Counted from the stretch's first letter, positions 47,275 through 55,983 are shown. The stretch is DNA of 64,000 nucleotides from Anaerolinea sp. (GCA_020723805.1 DYID01000003.1:1-64000); one strand, 5' to 3'. Notes: generated by a model from the sequence alone, not told the origin. Numbers and translations are program-made.

Positions 47275-47721
47275 ATGACCATCAAAGATCAACTCAACCA
47301 ATCCATGAAGGAAGCCATGAAGAGCGGCGACGAAATCCGCAAGCGCACGGTGCGGATGGCGCTCGCCGCCGTCAAACAGGTGGAGGTGGATAAGCGCGTC
47401 GAACTCGACGACGCGGCGGTGATGGCGCTCCTGCAAAAGGAAATCAAGAACCGCCGCGAATCGCTCGAAGAAGCGAAAAAAGCCAACCGCGCCGACCTGG
47501 TTTCCGCCAACGAGGCGGAAATCGCTGTGCTGGAGTCCTTCCTCCCCAAAGCCATGCCGGAAGAGGAACTGCGCGCCATCGTGCAAGCCGCCATTGCCGA
47601 AACCGGCGCCGCATCCCCTGCCGACATGGGCAAGGTGATGAAGGTCGTCATGGGCAAGGTCGCAGGACGCGCCCCCAACGACCTCATCAGCCGTACTGTG
47701 CGGGAATTGCTCCCCAAATAG
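47275..47721 (+). CDS. yqeY: YqeY/GatB-tail domain protein
   Basis: A 148-residue protein of the YqeY family, which shares its fold with the tail of GatB, the amidotransferase subunit that recognises misacylated tRNA. Characteristic stretches are LNQSMKEAMKSGDEIRKRTVRMALAA near the N-terminus (shown in part), LQKEIKNRRESLEEAKKANR in the middle, and LPKAMPEEELRAIVQAAI and MGKVMKVVMGKVAGRA near the end. The exact role is unknown; a tRNA-linked function is inferred from the fold. It heads a tight run with the pgpH-like gene (one base apart), ybeY and dgkA. Confidence 0.92.
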   Translation: MTIKDQLNQSMKEAMKSGDEIRKRTVRMALAAVKQVEVDKRVELDDAAVMALLQKEIKNRRESLEEAKKANRADLVSANEAEIAVLESFLPKAMPEEELRAIVQAAIAETGAASPADMGKVMKVVMGKVAGRAPNDLISRTVRELLPK

Positions 47722-47722
47722 G

Positions 47723-49840
47723 ATGACCCTCCCTCCTCCGCGGCAAAAACAGATACCGCCGCAACTGCGCACCCTGCAAATCGTTCTGCTCGTCCTCGTG
47801 AGCATCATTTCCTATGGGGCGCTGGTCCTGCCATCGCTCATGGGACCCGCCTCCGTTTCCCTGCAAGCGGGAGACGTGTCGCCCAGCGACTTTCAAGCGC
47901 CGCAAGACATCAGTTACATCAGCGAAGTCCGCACCGAAGAGGCGCGTGCCGCCGCGGAAAACGCGGTTGCCCCGGTCTATGCCCCGCCCGATCCATCCAT
48001 CGCGCGCAAACAACTCGAACGTCTGCGCGCCGCCCTCCAATACATCACCCTCGTCCGCGAGGACGCCCACGCCTCCCCCGAACAAAAAGCCGCCGATATC
48101 GCCTCGCTGAGCGACATCAGCCTCAAACCCCAAACCATCGAACAGATCCTCGCCCTGCCTCCCGCCCGCTGGGACGCCATCCAGCAGGAAGCGTTGAGCG
48201 TGCTGGAACAGGTGATGCGCCGCACCATCCGCGACACCGACCTGGATTCCGTCCGAAGGAGCGTTCCCTCCCTCGTGAGTTTGGCGCTCAACGAAGAGCA
48301 AGCCGTCATCGTGGTGGAACTGGTCTCGGCGTTCGTGACGCCCAACAGCGTGTATTCGGCTGAATTGACCGAAGCCGCCAAACGGTCCGCGCGCGAGGCG
48401 GTGGAGCCGGTGACCCAAAGTTACAAGGCGGGCGAAATCATCGTCCTGCGCGGACAGGTCCTCCGCCCCGCCCAGCTCGAGGCGCTCCAAAAACTGGGCT
48501 TGATCGAACAGACCAGCCCCTGGCAGGAATACGCCGGCGCCGGCGCGCTGGTGGTGATGTTGGCGGTGTTGAGCGTGCTGTACTTTACGCGCCGCCGCCT
48601 GGGTTTTCTCTCCGATGCACGCAGCACGATGATCGTGGCGCTGATTTTCCTGGTGTTTGTCATTGGCGCACGCCTCATCATCCCCGACCGCACCGTTCTG
48701 CCATACGCCTATCCCCTGCCCGCTGTGGGATTGTTGATGACCACCCTCTTCGGGCTGGAGACGGGCATCATCCTTTCGATTTTGCTCTCCCTGCTCGTGC
48801 CATACGGACTGCCCAACGCTCTCGACCTGATTCCGTATTTTCTCTTTTCCTCCTTGACCGGCGTACTCGTGCTGGGAGCGGCGCGCCGGGTGTGGACGTT
48901 TTTCCGCGCAGGCATGGGGATTGCCGCGGCGGGCATCATCATGCTGGCAGCCTTCCGTCTGCCATTCACTGCCATGGACGGCGTCGCCATCTTTCAACTG
49001 ACGGCGGCGGCGCTCTTCAACGGCTTGGCGTCCTCCAGCATTGCCCTGCTCATGCAATACTTCCTGGCACAGACACTTGGTCTCACCACCGCCCTGCAAT
49101 TGATTGAAATTTCGCGCCCCGATTTTCCCCTTTTGCAATTTTTCCTGCGCAATGCGCCCGGCACCTATCAGCACAGTTTGCAGGTTGCCAACCTTGCCGA
49201 ACAAGCCGCCGAACTCATCGGCGCCGATGCCCTCCTCACGCGCGTGGGGGCGCTATTTCACGATGTAGGCAAGGCGCTCAACCCGTCCTTCTTCATCGAA
49301 AACCAGCCCGCCGAAAACATTGACCCGCACGACGACATCCCGCCCGAGGAAAGCGCGGCAGCCATCATCGCCCACGTCACCGACGGCGTGGCGCTGGCGC
49401 GCAAATACCGCCTGCCGCGCCGCATGGACGACTTCATCCTCGAACATCACGGCACGATGGTCACGCGCTACCAGTACAATCAGGCGGTGCAGGCGGCGGG
49501 CGGCGACGCATCCAAAGTGGACATCGAAAAGTTCCGTTACCCCGGTCCGCGCCCGCAATCGCGCGAAACCGCCCTCCTCATGCTCGCCGACGGCGCTGAA
49601 GCCCGCGCCCGCGCCCAGCGCCCGCATGACGAAGAATCTATCCGCAAACTGGTGCTTTCCACCATCGAAGCCGCACAGAAACAAGGTCAACTCGACGACA
49701 CCAAACTCACCCTGCGCGACCTCAGCATCATTACCGAAGCCTTCGTCACCGTCCTCAAAGGCACACATCATCCCCGCATTGCCTACCCCAAAGAGACGCC
49801 CGCCGGCGAGGACGTGGTGACCGTCCCTCACAAACCATGA
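47723..49840 (+). CDS. 7TMR-HD cyclic-di-AMP phosphodiesterase (PgpH-like)
   Basis: A 705-residue membrane protein with an N-terminal helix (about 16-37), a large extracellular domain (40-260), seven helices (about 270-460) and a cytoplasmic HD domain. The HD pair is H513-D514 in LFHDVGKALNPSF, preceded by the metal histidine in GTYQHSLQVANLAEQAA and followed by HVTDGV and LEHHGTMV. In PgpH this domain cleaves cyclic di-AMP to pApA. The extracellular part may sense a ligand. The gene begins one base after yqeY, and overlaps ybeY by four bases (ATGA). The arrangement pgpH-ybeY-dgkA is widely conserved. Confidence 0.92.
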   Translation: MTLPPPRQKQIPPQLRTLQIVLLVLVSIISYGALVLPSLMGPASVSLQAGDVSPSDFQAPQDISYISEVRTEEARAAAENAVAPVYAPPDPSIARKQLERLRAALQYITLVREDAHASPEQKAADIASLSDISLKPQTIEQILALPPARWDAIQQEALSVLEQVMRRTIRDTDLDSVRRSVPSLVSLALNEEQAVIVVELVSAFVTPNSVYSAELTEAAKRSAREAVEPVTQSYKAGEIIVLRGQVLRPAQLEALQKLGLIEQTSPWQEYAGAGALVVMLAVLSVLYFTRRRLGFLSDARSTMIVALIFLVFVIGARLIIPDRTVLPYAYPLPAVGLLMTTLFGLETGIILSILLSLLVPYGLPNALDLIPYFLFSSLTGVLVLGAARRVWTFFRAGMGIAAAGIIMLAAFRLPFTAMDGVAIFQLTAAALFNGLASSSIALLMQYFLAQTLGLTTALQLIEISRPDFPLLQFFLRNAPGTYQHSLQVANLAEQAAELIGADALLTRVGALFHDVGKALNPSFFIENQPAENIDPHDDIPPEESAAAIIAHVTDGVALARKYRLPRRMDDFILEHHGTMVTRYQYNQAVQAAGGDASKVDIEKFRYPGPRPQSRETALLMLADGAEARARAQRPHDEESIRKLVLSTIEAAQKQGQLDDTKLTLRDLSIITEAFVTVLKGTHHPRIAYPKETPAGEDVVTVPHKP

Positions 49841-50283
49841 TTACCATTCACACCAAAAGCGGTTTCCCCGCCAAACTTCTCGAACGCGCCGCCCAAGCCG
49901 CGCTGGATCATCAATCCGCTCCCGCCGCTTCAAACCTGACCATCGTTCTGACCGACGACAAACGGATTCGGGAACTCAACCGCGATTACTTGGGCAACGA
50001 CGCCCCAACCGATGTGCTTTCCTTCCCCGCCTCCGAAACGGACCCTGAGACGGGCGCGCCCTATTTGGGCGACATCCTCATCTCTCTGCCGTATGCCGCC
50101 AAAAGCGCCGCCAAAGCCGGTCATGCGCTCGAAGCGGAAGTGCAGTTGCTGGTGGTGCATGGCGTGCTGCATCTGCTCGGTCACGACCATGCCAAAGCCC
50201 GCGAAAAAGCACGGATGTGGAAGGCGCAGGCGGAGATTTTAGAGTCGCTGGGCTTGGGCGGCATCAAAATTCGGGAAGAATAG
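49837..50283 (+). CDS. ybeY: Endoribonuclease YbeY, rRNA maturation factor
   Basis: Zinc-dependent RNase needed for 16S rRNA 3' end maturation and ribosome quality control. The 148-residue product has the family motif with H108, H112 and H118 (VVHGVLHLLGHDHAK) as metal ligands, and the conserved N-terminal part IRELNRDYLGNDAPTDVLSFP with the arginine and aspartate of the active cleft. The start overlaps the pgpH-like stop (ATGA). The usual follower in many genomes is dgkA, as here. Confidence 0.96.
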   Translation: MITIHTKSGFPAKLLERAAQAALDHQSAPAASNLTIVLTDDKRIRELNRDYLGNDAPTDVLSFPASETDPETGAPYLGDILISLPYAAKSAAKAGHALEAEVQLLVVHGVLHLLGHDHAKAREKARMWKAQAEILESLGLGGIKIREE

Positions 50284-50343
50284 TATGACAGCGCAAGGTT
50301 GAGCAAACGTAAGAGAACATCTGCCGCGCCACAACATACAATC

Positions 50344-50739
50344 ATGACCTTCAAAGAATTCATCTACTCTCGCATCCGCTCGTTCGGACACGCCTTTCGC
50401 GGCTGGTGGTATGTTCTCAAAACCCAGCACAACGCCTGGATTCATGCCGTCGCCGCAGTGGCGGTTTTTCTCCTCGCCCTCTGGCTGGGACTGCCTCCCC
50501 GCGATTGGGCGGTCCTCATCCTGACCGTGACGATGGTCTTCGCCGCCGAATTCGTCAACACCGCCATCGAAGCGGTTGTGGATTTGGCGAGCCCGGTCCA
50601 CCACCCGCTGGCAAAGGTGGGCAAGGACGTGGGCGCGGCGGCGGTGCTCATCGCGGCGCTGGCGGCAGTGATCATCGGTCTGCTCATTCTCGGTCCGCCG
50701 TTGTGGGTAAAACTCATTGCACTGCTCGCTAATCACTGA
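50344..50739 (+). CDS. dgkA: Diacylglycerol/undecaprenol kinase (DgkA family)
   Basis: Small membrane kinase with 131 residues and three helices (about 35-52, 58-76, 100-125). The family signature with the catalytic glutamates is visible: EFVNTAIEAVVDLASP. Gram-positive relatives phosphorylate undecaprenol rather than diacylglycerol; the substrate here is not known. The ATG at 50344 begins at the usual position (MTFKEFIYSRIRSFGHAFRG). A TTG at 50299 would add 15 basic residues; neither has a good ribosome binding site. It ends at a repeat array. Confidence 0.88.
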   Translation: MTFKEFIYSRIRSFGHAFRGWWYVLKTQHNAWIHAVAAVAVFLLALWLGLPPRDWAVLILTVTMVFAAEFVNTAIEAVVDLASPVHHPLAKVGKDVGAAAVLIAALAAVIIGLLILGPPLWVKLIALLANH

Positions 50740-50815
50740 ACACTGATCACCGACAACTGATCATTGATAACTGATCACTGATAACTGATCACTGCTTACT
50801 CTTAACTGTCAACTG
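50740..50815. repeat. Tandem ACTGATCACTGATAA array
   Basis: Seven or more copies of ACTGATCA/CTGATAA units (period 8) between dgkA and the TIM-barrel gene, ending at CAACTGGAGACACC, where GGAG serves as ribosome binding site for the next ATG (50824). The same unit occurs at 623-660 and 40460-40490. Confidence 0.8.
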
Positions 50816-50823
50816 GAGACACC

Positions 50824-51678
50824 ATGACCCTATCCTTTCAATTTGGCACAGTCGGTTCGCCCATTGGCACACCCAAGAAACCGGGCGGCTCGGTGGGAGC
50901 GATTGAGTTCAGCAAATCCATCGGCTTGACGGCGTTGGAGTTGGGCTGGGTGCAGTCGGTGCGCGTGACCGAGGCAACCTGCGCGGCGATCCGCGAAAAG
51001 GCGGCGGAGCAGGGGGTCGCGCTGAGCGTCCATGCGCCGTACTTCATCAACCTGAACGCCGACGATGACGAGTGGCAGAAGTCCCGCAAACGCTTGATGG
51101 ATGCGGCTTACTACGGCAACCTCGCCGGCGCCACCGACATCATCTTTCACCCCGGTTCGTATTTCGAACGTCCGCCGGCGGAGGTGCTGAAGGTTGCCAT
51201 CCCGCGCTTGAAAGACTGTGTGAAGGAATTGCGCAAGGCAAAGAACCCGGTCATCCTGCGCCCGGAGACGATGGGCAAGTCTGCCATGCTGGGGTCGCTG
51301 GAGGATACGCTGGCGATGAGCAAAGCCATCGAGGGAGTGAGACCGTGCCTCGATTTTGCGCATCTGCACGCCCGTCCCGGCGATGGGACGATGAACTCGG
51401 TCGAGGAGTGGAAAAGGCTGCTCGAAGCGTATCAGGCGTCGCTGGGGAAGGAAGCGCTGAAGAGTCTGCACATCCACCTCTCGGGCATCGAGTACGGTCC
51501 GAAAGGGGAAAAGAATCATCTGCCGCTGCAGGAGTCCGATTTGAAGTTGAAGGCGTTGTTCGAGGCGCTGAGGGATTTCGGCTGTGCGGGGCGCATCTTG
51601 TGCGAAAGCCCCATCATGGAGGAGGACGCGCTGTTCATGAAGAAGACGTGGATGAAGGTGAGCGGGGAAAAGGAATAG
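50824..51678 (+). CDS. Endonuclease IV-like TIM-barrel protein
   Basis: A 284-residue AP-endonuclease-2 superfamily TIM barrel. Metal-site residues of endonuclease IV are recognisable: H in VHAPYFINL (about 69), H in FHPGSY (about 109), E in ILRPETMG (about 144), D and H in CLDFAHLHAR (about 176-180), H in LHIHLSG, and E in ILCESP (about 260). The DNA repair role (cleavage at abasic sites) is therefore plausible, as all zinc positions appear kept, although many relatives are sugar isomerases. The length is close to E. coli Nfo (285). GGAG precedes the ATG. Confidence 0.82.
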   Translation: MTLSFQFGTVGSPIGTPKKPGGSVGAIEFSKSIGLTALELGWVQSVRVTEATCAAIREKAAEQGVALSVHAPYFINLNADDDEWQKSRKRLMDAAYYGNLAGATDIIFHPGSYFERPPAEVLKVAIPRLKDCVKELRKAKNPVILRPETMGKSAMLGSLEDTLAMSKAIEGVRPCLDFAHLHARPGDGTMNSVEEWKRLLEAYQASLGKEALKSLHIHLSGIEYGPKGEKNHLPLQESDLKLKALFEALRDFGCAGRILCESPIMEEDALFMKKTWMKVSGEKE

Positions 51679-51681
51679 GCG

Positions 51682-52011
51682 TTATTCAGCAAACATTTCA
51701 GCAAGGAGCGCCAGTACCTTCTTTTGAGCGGCGGCGTCTATTTGCCCCAGTCGTTTGACGAGCCGCACTTTGTCCACTGTGCGAATTTGGTCGAGTACGA
51801 TTTGCCCTTCTTTGCCTTGAAAACGGCAATCCACGCGCGTTGGGTAGGGGCGTCCCTTTGTGGTCATGGGGGCAACAATAACGGTGGCGATATGCTCGTT
51901 CATTTCGTCGGGAGAGATGACAAGACAGGGTCTGGTCTTTTTGATCTCTCTGCCGATGGTTGGATCGAGATTGACGAGGTGAACGTCGAAACGTTTGACT
52001 ACCATTCCCAT
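51682..52011 (-). CDS. mazF: MazF-type mRNA interferase toxin
   Basis: Toxin of a type II toxin-antitoxin pair, 109 residues. The MazF/PemK fold is evident: VVKRFDVHLVNLDPTIGREIKKTRPCLVISPD (beginning at residue 4, shown in part), with the conserved arginine in KKTRPCLV, and the second core strand IVLDQIRTVDKVRL. It would cut mRNA at short sites when free of antitoxin. The start overlaps the end of mazE by 13 bases (ATG 52011) or seven (ATG 52005). Its 3' end nearly meets the converging TIM-barrel gene. Confidence 0.93.
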   Translation of the reverse strand: MGMVVKRFDVHLVNLDPTIGREIKKTRPCLVISPDEMNEHIATVIVAPMTTKGRPYPTRVDCRFQGKEGQIVLDQIRTVDKVRLVKRLGQIDAAAQKKVLALLAEMFAE

Positions 52012-52256
52012 TCGCTTCTATCCCATTTGGTTGAGACAGGGGCATCGAGCAGTTGATCGTCGCCGTTTTCAGCCATTTTGCGGAATTGTTCCGCCCAGCC
52101 GCGGCGGGGAAGCGCAACGGGACGAATGACAATCGCGCCGCGCTGAACGGCAATCTCCACTTCGGTGCCAAGCTTTGCCTGGTCAATAAAAGGCTTGGGA
52201 ATGCGGACGCCGCGCGAGTTGCCAATCTTGATTACCTGGGTTCTAATCGTGTTCAT
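51999..52256 (-). CDS. mazE: MazE-type antitoxin
   Basis: Antitoxin of 85 residues. The N-terminal AbrB/SpoVT DNA-binding fold reads IRTQVIKIGNSRGVRIPKPF (residues 4-23), followed by VEIAVQRGAIVIRP. The C-terminal part (about 50-85), acidic and rich in tryptophan, should bind and block MazF. AAGGAG lies six bases ahead of the ATG. Antitoxin and complex probably repress the promoter immediately upstream. Confidence 0.93.
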   Translation of the reverse strand: MNTIRTQVIKIGNSRGVRIPKPFIDQAKLGTEVEIAVQRGAIVIRPVALPRRGWAEQFRKMAENGDDQLLDAPVSTKWDRSEWEW

Positions 52257-52277
52257 GCCGGTCTCCTTTGTGCAAAC

Positions 52278-52306
52278 ATTGTAATCACAGACAGAAGAGG
52301 GGTCAA
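52278..52306 (-). promoter_or_regulatory. Promoter of mazEF
   Basis: On the minus strand: TTGACC (52301-52306), 17-base spacer, TACAAT (52278-52283). Near-consensus housekeeping promoter with a leader of about 15-20 bases to the mazE ATG at 52256. Confidence 0.75.
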
Positions 52307-52367
52307 TGGCGGCACGCCGCGAATAAAACGTACAATGAAGGTGAGCAGGGAGAAGGAATGAGGCGCT

Positions 52368-52754
52368 TCAGCCCTTGACGTAGGACAGTTTCTCGCAAAT
52401 CAGCCCATCCCTCACTTTGAAAATATCCACCCCGCGGACGTGTCCCTTTGCGCCCGAAGCATCCACCCAGGTATATTTCCAGCGCATGACGCAGCGCTGA
52501 TTGCCCAGCCCAAACGCCTCTTCGATTTCGATGTGCGCCTGCGGCGACTCGCGGAAGAACTCCTGCCAGAAGCGCGTTACGGCTTCCTTGCCGGCATAAA
52601 CGGTTCCATCGGGGGCGGGATGGGTGTTCTCGAAGACGCAGTCGTCGGTCATGAGCGCCATCATCCCTGCTGCATCATGACGGTTGAAGGCGTCGTTGAA
52701 GTCAAGGACGACGCGCAGGGCGGTTTCGATTTTTTCCATGCGGATAGGGGTCAT
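52368..52754 (-). CDS. SnoaL/NTF2-like protein
   Basis: A 128-residue protein of the nuclear transport factor 2-like fold: DFNDAFNRHDAAGMMALMTDDCVFENTHP (about 19-47, shown in part) is the typical helix-strand opening, followed by a conserved FWQEFF and IEEAFGLGNQRCVMRWKY. Such proteins may be small isomerases, cyclases or ligand binders. No assigned activity. The start at 52754 is preceded by AGGG; an internal ATG at 52739 is possible. It lies downstream of the second restriction-modification pair and may be carried with it or be a resident gene. Confidence 0.78.
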   Translation of the reverse strand: MTPIRMEKIETALRVVLDFNDAFNRHDAAGMMALMTDDCVFENTHPAPDGTVYAGKEAVTRFWQEFFRESPQAHIEIEEAFGLGNQRCVMRWKYTWVDASGAKGHVRGVDIFKVRDGLICEKLSYVKG

Positions 52755-52764
52755 AAGACAACCC

Positions 52765-53427
52765 TTATCGAAATACGATTCTGTCTATCAAAAAATGACC
52801 CAATATCTCTTCGTCGTAATCGAGCATATACTTTGGCGGGCGGGGCTTGCCGTTGCTATTTCTTCCTTGATGATGAATTCCCAACAGCGCAATATTTTTG
52901 GGAGTGATTGCAAGGAATAAAATTTCTTGCAATTCGACTCTGGTCTTTCGATACCGGGATACGCTGGTTCTTTGTTCCCTTTCCAATTGGTATTTCGATT
53001 TACCTCCTTTTAACTCTTCATGCCATCGCTGGAAAGACCTGTCATTATCGTTATATTCGACATCACATAAGCCAATCATCAAACCGTGAGCGCCATACTC
53101 CTTGACGCTCCAGTCCATTGCTTCTGCATCATTCAAAATGGAACGATGGTCGTCAGATTTTATGGCTTTGGCTTTCAAATCCCAATTGATGGAGCGTTTT
53201 AAGTCAAAGCATGAAGTGGCGGCTGAGCCATATTTATCGCCAGGGATGGAAAACTCGCCAGCAAGCCGTCTGTGGCAAAGCAACTCAAAATAAAATCCCC
53301 ACCATTCCATCTGCCGCCAGTTGAAATCGGCTTCTTTCATTTCCAAAACGCTTGTTTTCCCGTCCCATTTTGTCGGCAAATCTGCAAGCAGGCGTTTGGC
53401 GATTTTTATGTCATTTTTATATGACAT
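52765..53427 (-). CDS. Putative type II restriction endonuclease (pair 2)
   Basis: A 220-residue protein next to an SPPY-type DNA methylase, in the order methylase then endonuclease on the minus strand, eleven bases apart. A plausible PD-(D/E)XK core is visible: D75 in SCFDLK and then INWDLKAK with D83-x-K85. The preceding WWGFYFELLCHRRL helix fits the N-terminal part of such enzymes. Base use is AT-rich relative to the neighbourhood. It reads as a complete gene. The target sequence is not known. An alternative is a methylase-linked protein of other function, but the acidic-lysine motif favours a nuclease. Confidence 0.6.
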   Translation of the reverse strand: MSYKNDIKIAKRLLADLPTKWDGKTSVLEMKEADFNWRQMEWWGFYFELLCHRRLAGEFSIPGDKYGSAATSCFDLKRSINWDLKAKAIKSDDHRSILNDAEAMDWSVKEYGAHGLMIGLCDVEYNDNDRSFQRWHEELKGGKSKYQLEREQRTSVSRYRKTRVELQEILFLAITPKNIALLGIHHQGRNSNGKPRPPKYMLDYDEEILGHFLIDRIVFR

Positions 53428-53438
53428 TTGGGTTGCTC

Positions 53439-54296
53439 CTAAAACATGCTGACTTGATTGGCTTGTGCTTCAATTTGAAGACGTTTTCGAGCAATGTCAC
53501 AATACTCTTCGCTGATTTCGATGCCAATAAACTGTCTGTTATTTAATTTTGCCTGCACGCAGGTTGTGCCACTGCCACACATGGGGTCTAACACAATATC
53601 ATTTGGCTCTGAAAAACATCGAATCAGATCGCTGGCGAGTTTATCTGGAAAAGTAGCGGGGTGTTGTAGCTTGAGCCGATTTCCTTCGGTATTGCTTGTC
53701 GAATACTCCCAAACCGTCCCCCGGCATTTCATCGGGTTGACTGCTTTGGGTTCAATCTTCTTGAAGCCGCCATTTGTTAATCTATCCGTCCCCGAATAAA
53801 TTTTCCCCGCATGTTTGCTGGGTACCATAAGATGTTCCTTGTGGAAGGACTTGGGGCGATTTCCTTTGAAAAACATCAAGATGTACTCGTGGTCAACCCG
53901 AAAGCGCTGATTCCACCATGCGCCAGGGTTGCCGTCACGCTTGTAAATGACGCTTTCAAAGAGTTTCCAACCAATATCATCCACCCAATTGACAGCCAGC
54001 CGAAAAGAAGTAAGGGACTTGGCGAAATTTTTCGTCCCATCGCCGATGACGACGACAGCAACACCGCCATCTTTTGTTATTCTAAAAAGGTGTTTTCCTA
54101 GTTCAACAAAATCAAAAGACCAATTATTTTTATAGTCTCGAATACCATCATAAGGGGGAGAAAATACAGTTAGGTCAATCGAATTATCATCAAAGAAAGC
54201 AAGTTCTTTGAGACAATCGGCTTGAATAATTTGGTTTAACCGGGCAGAAGTGGATTTCTCTACGGTCACAGAATGCTCCATGTGCATCATAATCAT
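53439..54296 (-). CDS. DNA methyltransferase, beta class with SPPY motif (pair 2)
   Basis: Site-specific DNA methyltransferase, 285 residues. The catalytic motif IV is SPPY (46-49), and the SAM-binding motif I comes later, VLDPMCGSGTTC (about 245-256), an order typical of beta-class enzymes. SPPY is usual for N4-cytosine methylation, though a few such enzymes modify adenine. The start ATG at 54296 has GGGAG seven bases upstream. Several ATGs follow closely, the last at 54281. A TATAAT box lies at 54311-54316 (minus). It is the protective partner of the following nuclease. Confidence 0.88.
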   Translation of the reverse strand: MIMMHMEHSVTVEKSTSARLNQIIQADCLKELAFFDDNSIDLTVFSPPYDGIRDYKNNWSFDFVELGKHLFRITKDGGVAVVVIGDGTKNFAKSLTSFRLAVNWVDDIGWKLFESVIYKRDGNPGAWWNQRFRVDHEYILMFFKGNRPKSFHKEHLMVPSKHAGKIYSGTDRLTNGGFKKIEPKAVNPMKCRGTVWEYSTSNTEGNRLKLQHPATFPDKLASDLIRCFSEPNDIVLDPMCGSGTTCVQAKLNNRQFIGIEISEEYCDIARKRLQIEAQANQVSMF

Positions 54297-54310
54297 GAAC
54301 GCACTCCCAA

Positions 54311-54316
54311 ATTATA
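54311..54316 (-). promoter_or_regulatory. -10 box of the pair 2 methylase
   Basis: TATAAT on the minus strand, 14 bases ahead of the ATG at 54296. A -35 is not evident at 17 bases. Confidence 0.4.
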
Positions 54317-54404
54317 CTTGACCTGACTAAAACAAGCGTTCAACCCAATCCGGCATAAATTTTGCCAGGCGCCTGATCTTGCTTCCCTTTGCGTATTCCG
54401 TTCA

Positions 54405-55181
54405 TCACTGCGCCGTATTGCCTCCATCCACCAGCAGGAGATGACCCGTCACGAACGACGAATCATCCGAGGCAAGGAACAGCACGGCACGGGCGATTTC
54501 TTCCGGCTTGCCGAAGCGTCCCATCGGGATGTAGGCGCTCGCATCCTTCATTGCCTGCTCCAGACTGACCGGGTCCGAGTATTCGAAGTAGCCCTTCTCC
54601 AGCCAGCGGTCCACGAACGTATCGCCGGGACAGACGGCGTTGACGCGGATGTTGTCGCGCGCAAAATCGAGCGCCATCGCCTTCGTCATCATCCCCACTG
54701 CGCCTTTGCTTGCCACATACGGGAACGCGTCCCTGCCCGCCACCACCGACCAGTCCGAACCGTTGTTCACAATCACGCCCCCGCCCTGTCTCTTCATGTG
54801 CGGGATGACCAGTTTACACATCCGCCAGACCGCCGTCACGTTGATTGCCAGCGTCTCGTTCCAAACCTCATCGGTCGTCGTCTCGGCAGTACCGCCTGTC
54901 ACGATGCCGGCGTTGTTGAACAGGATGTCCACGCGGTTGAATTCGGCGAGAGTCCGCTCGACGACGCGGGAACAATCGTCGGCTTGAGCATGATCCGCCT
55001 GGACGAATACGCAGCGGACTCCCCTTTGCCTGATCTCCGCTTCGACGGCTTTTCCCAACTCTGCGCGTCGTCCCGTAATGACCAGGTCCGCGCCTTCATC
55101 TGCAAACAAAAGCGCCGCCGCCTTGCCGATGCCCGAAGTCGCTCCTGTGATGATGGCAACCTTGCCGCTCAATTTTCCCAT
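54405..55181 (-). CDS. Short-chain dehydrogenase/reductase
   Basis: Classical SDR oxidoreductase with 258 residues. Cofactor motif TGATSGIG (13-20), NNAG in FNNAGIV (about 88-94), catalytic serine in NNGSDWS, and YxxxK in YVASK (about 155-159). A PGDTFVDRW segment follows, and the C-terminus has the family closing FVTGHLLLVDGG. GRR at strand 2 (about 36-38) suggests NADP(H) preference. Substrate unknown. AGGAGG stands five bases ahead of the ATG. It is divergent from the HAD gene across a 50-base promoter region. Confidence 0.92.
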   Translation of the reverse strand: MGKLSGKVAIITGATSGIGKAAALLFADEGADLVITGRRAELGKAVEAEIRQRGVRCVFVQADHAQADDCSRVVERTLAEFNRVDILFNNAGIVTGGTAETTTDEVWNETLAINVTAVWRMCKLVIPHMKRQGGGVIVNNGSDWSVVAGRDAFPYVASKGAVGMMTKAMALDFARDNIRVNAVCPGDTFVDRWLEKGYFEYSDPVSLEQAMKDASAYIPMGRFGKPEEIARAVLFLASDDSSFVTGHLLLVDGGNTAQ

Positions 55182-55218
55182 CTCATCCTCCTGTTGAATG
55201 TCTGTTCCATGATTATGA

Positions 55219-55224
55219 TATTAT
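55219..55224 (+). promoter_or_regulatory. -10 box for the HAD gene
   Basis: A TATTAT box about seven bases ahead of the ATG, again fitting a leaderless or very short-leader mRNA. No ribosome binding site is visible. Confidence 0.35.
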
Positions 55225-55231
55225 ATTTGAC

Positions 55232-55957
55232 ATGACCAATAATCACCGAATCAAAGCCGTTTTCTTCGACCTCGACGGCACGCTCCGTCACAGCGTCCCT
55301 GAGGGCGCACAAGTCTTCGACGAATATCTGATTTCGCTGGGTTACTCCCTCCACGAGGAAGACCGCCGCCGCGCCCTGCGCTGGGAGTACCTCTATTGGG
55401 CAAACTCCCCCGACCTGCGTGACGACCTGCTTGCCCACTCCGCCGACAGCGAAAACTTTTGGATCGAATATACCCGCCGCCGACTCGTGGCGGTGGGACT
55501 TTCTCCTGCCGCAGCAAAGGAACTTGCGCCGCAGGTTTCCGCGCACATGGGCGAAATGTACAAGCCGCAAAGCATCGTCCCTGCGGATGTGCAGCGTCTC
55601 CTGCCTGCCCTCAAGGAGGCGGGCTACATCCTGGCGGTCATCTCGAACCGCGACGAACCGTTCCATGAACTGCTGGCAAGCCACAACCTGAGCGAATACT
55701 TTCATTTTTCACTCGCCGCCGGCGAAGTAAAAATCTACAAGCCCGAGCCGGGCGTCTTTCACCACGCGCTGGAACGTGCAAACGTCTCCGCACAGGAGAC
55801 GGTGTATGTCGGCGACAATTACTTTGCGGATGTGGTCGGCTCGCGCCGCGCCGGACTTCATCCTGTGCTTTACGACCCAAACGGAATCTTCCCCGAAGCC
55901 GACTGCCCCACCATCCAATCGTTCGATGAGTTGAATGCTGTAATCGAAAGCATATAA
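55232..55957 (+). CDS. HAD-superfamily hydrolase
   Basis: Phosphatase-like protein of 241 residues. Motif I is FFDLDGTLR (11-19) with both aspartates, motif II VISNRDE (about 137-143), motif III lysine in GEVKIYKPEPGVF (about 163-175), and motif IV VYVGDNYFADVVGSRRAG. A helical cap lies between motif I and II, as in subfamily IA. The substrate (a phosphorylated metabolite, such as phosphoglycolate or a nucleotide) cannot be told. It may form a unit with the malic enzyme, which begins 26 bases downstream. Confidence 0.9.
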   Translation: MTNNHRIKAVFFDLDGTLRHSVPEGAQVFDEYLISLGYSLHEEDRRRALRWEYLYWANSPDLRDDLLAHSADSENFWIEYTRRRLVAVGLSPAAAKELAPQVSAHMGEMYKPQSIVPADVQRLLPALKEAGYILAVISNRDEPFHELLASHNLSEYFHFSLAAGEVKIYKPEPGVFHHALERANVSAQETVYVGDNYFADVVGSRRAGLHPVLYDPNGIFPEADCPTIQSFDELNAVIESI

Positions 55958-55983
55958 AACCTGCTTCGAAAAGGATGTGAACC

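Noticed and set aside
50740-50815. CRISPR array
   Set aside because: The repeats are 7-8 bases long without unique spacers, and no cas genes are present.
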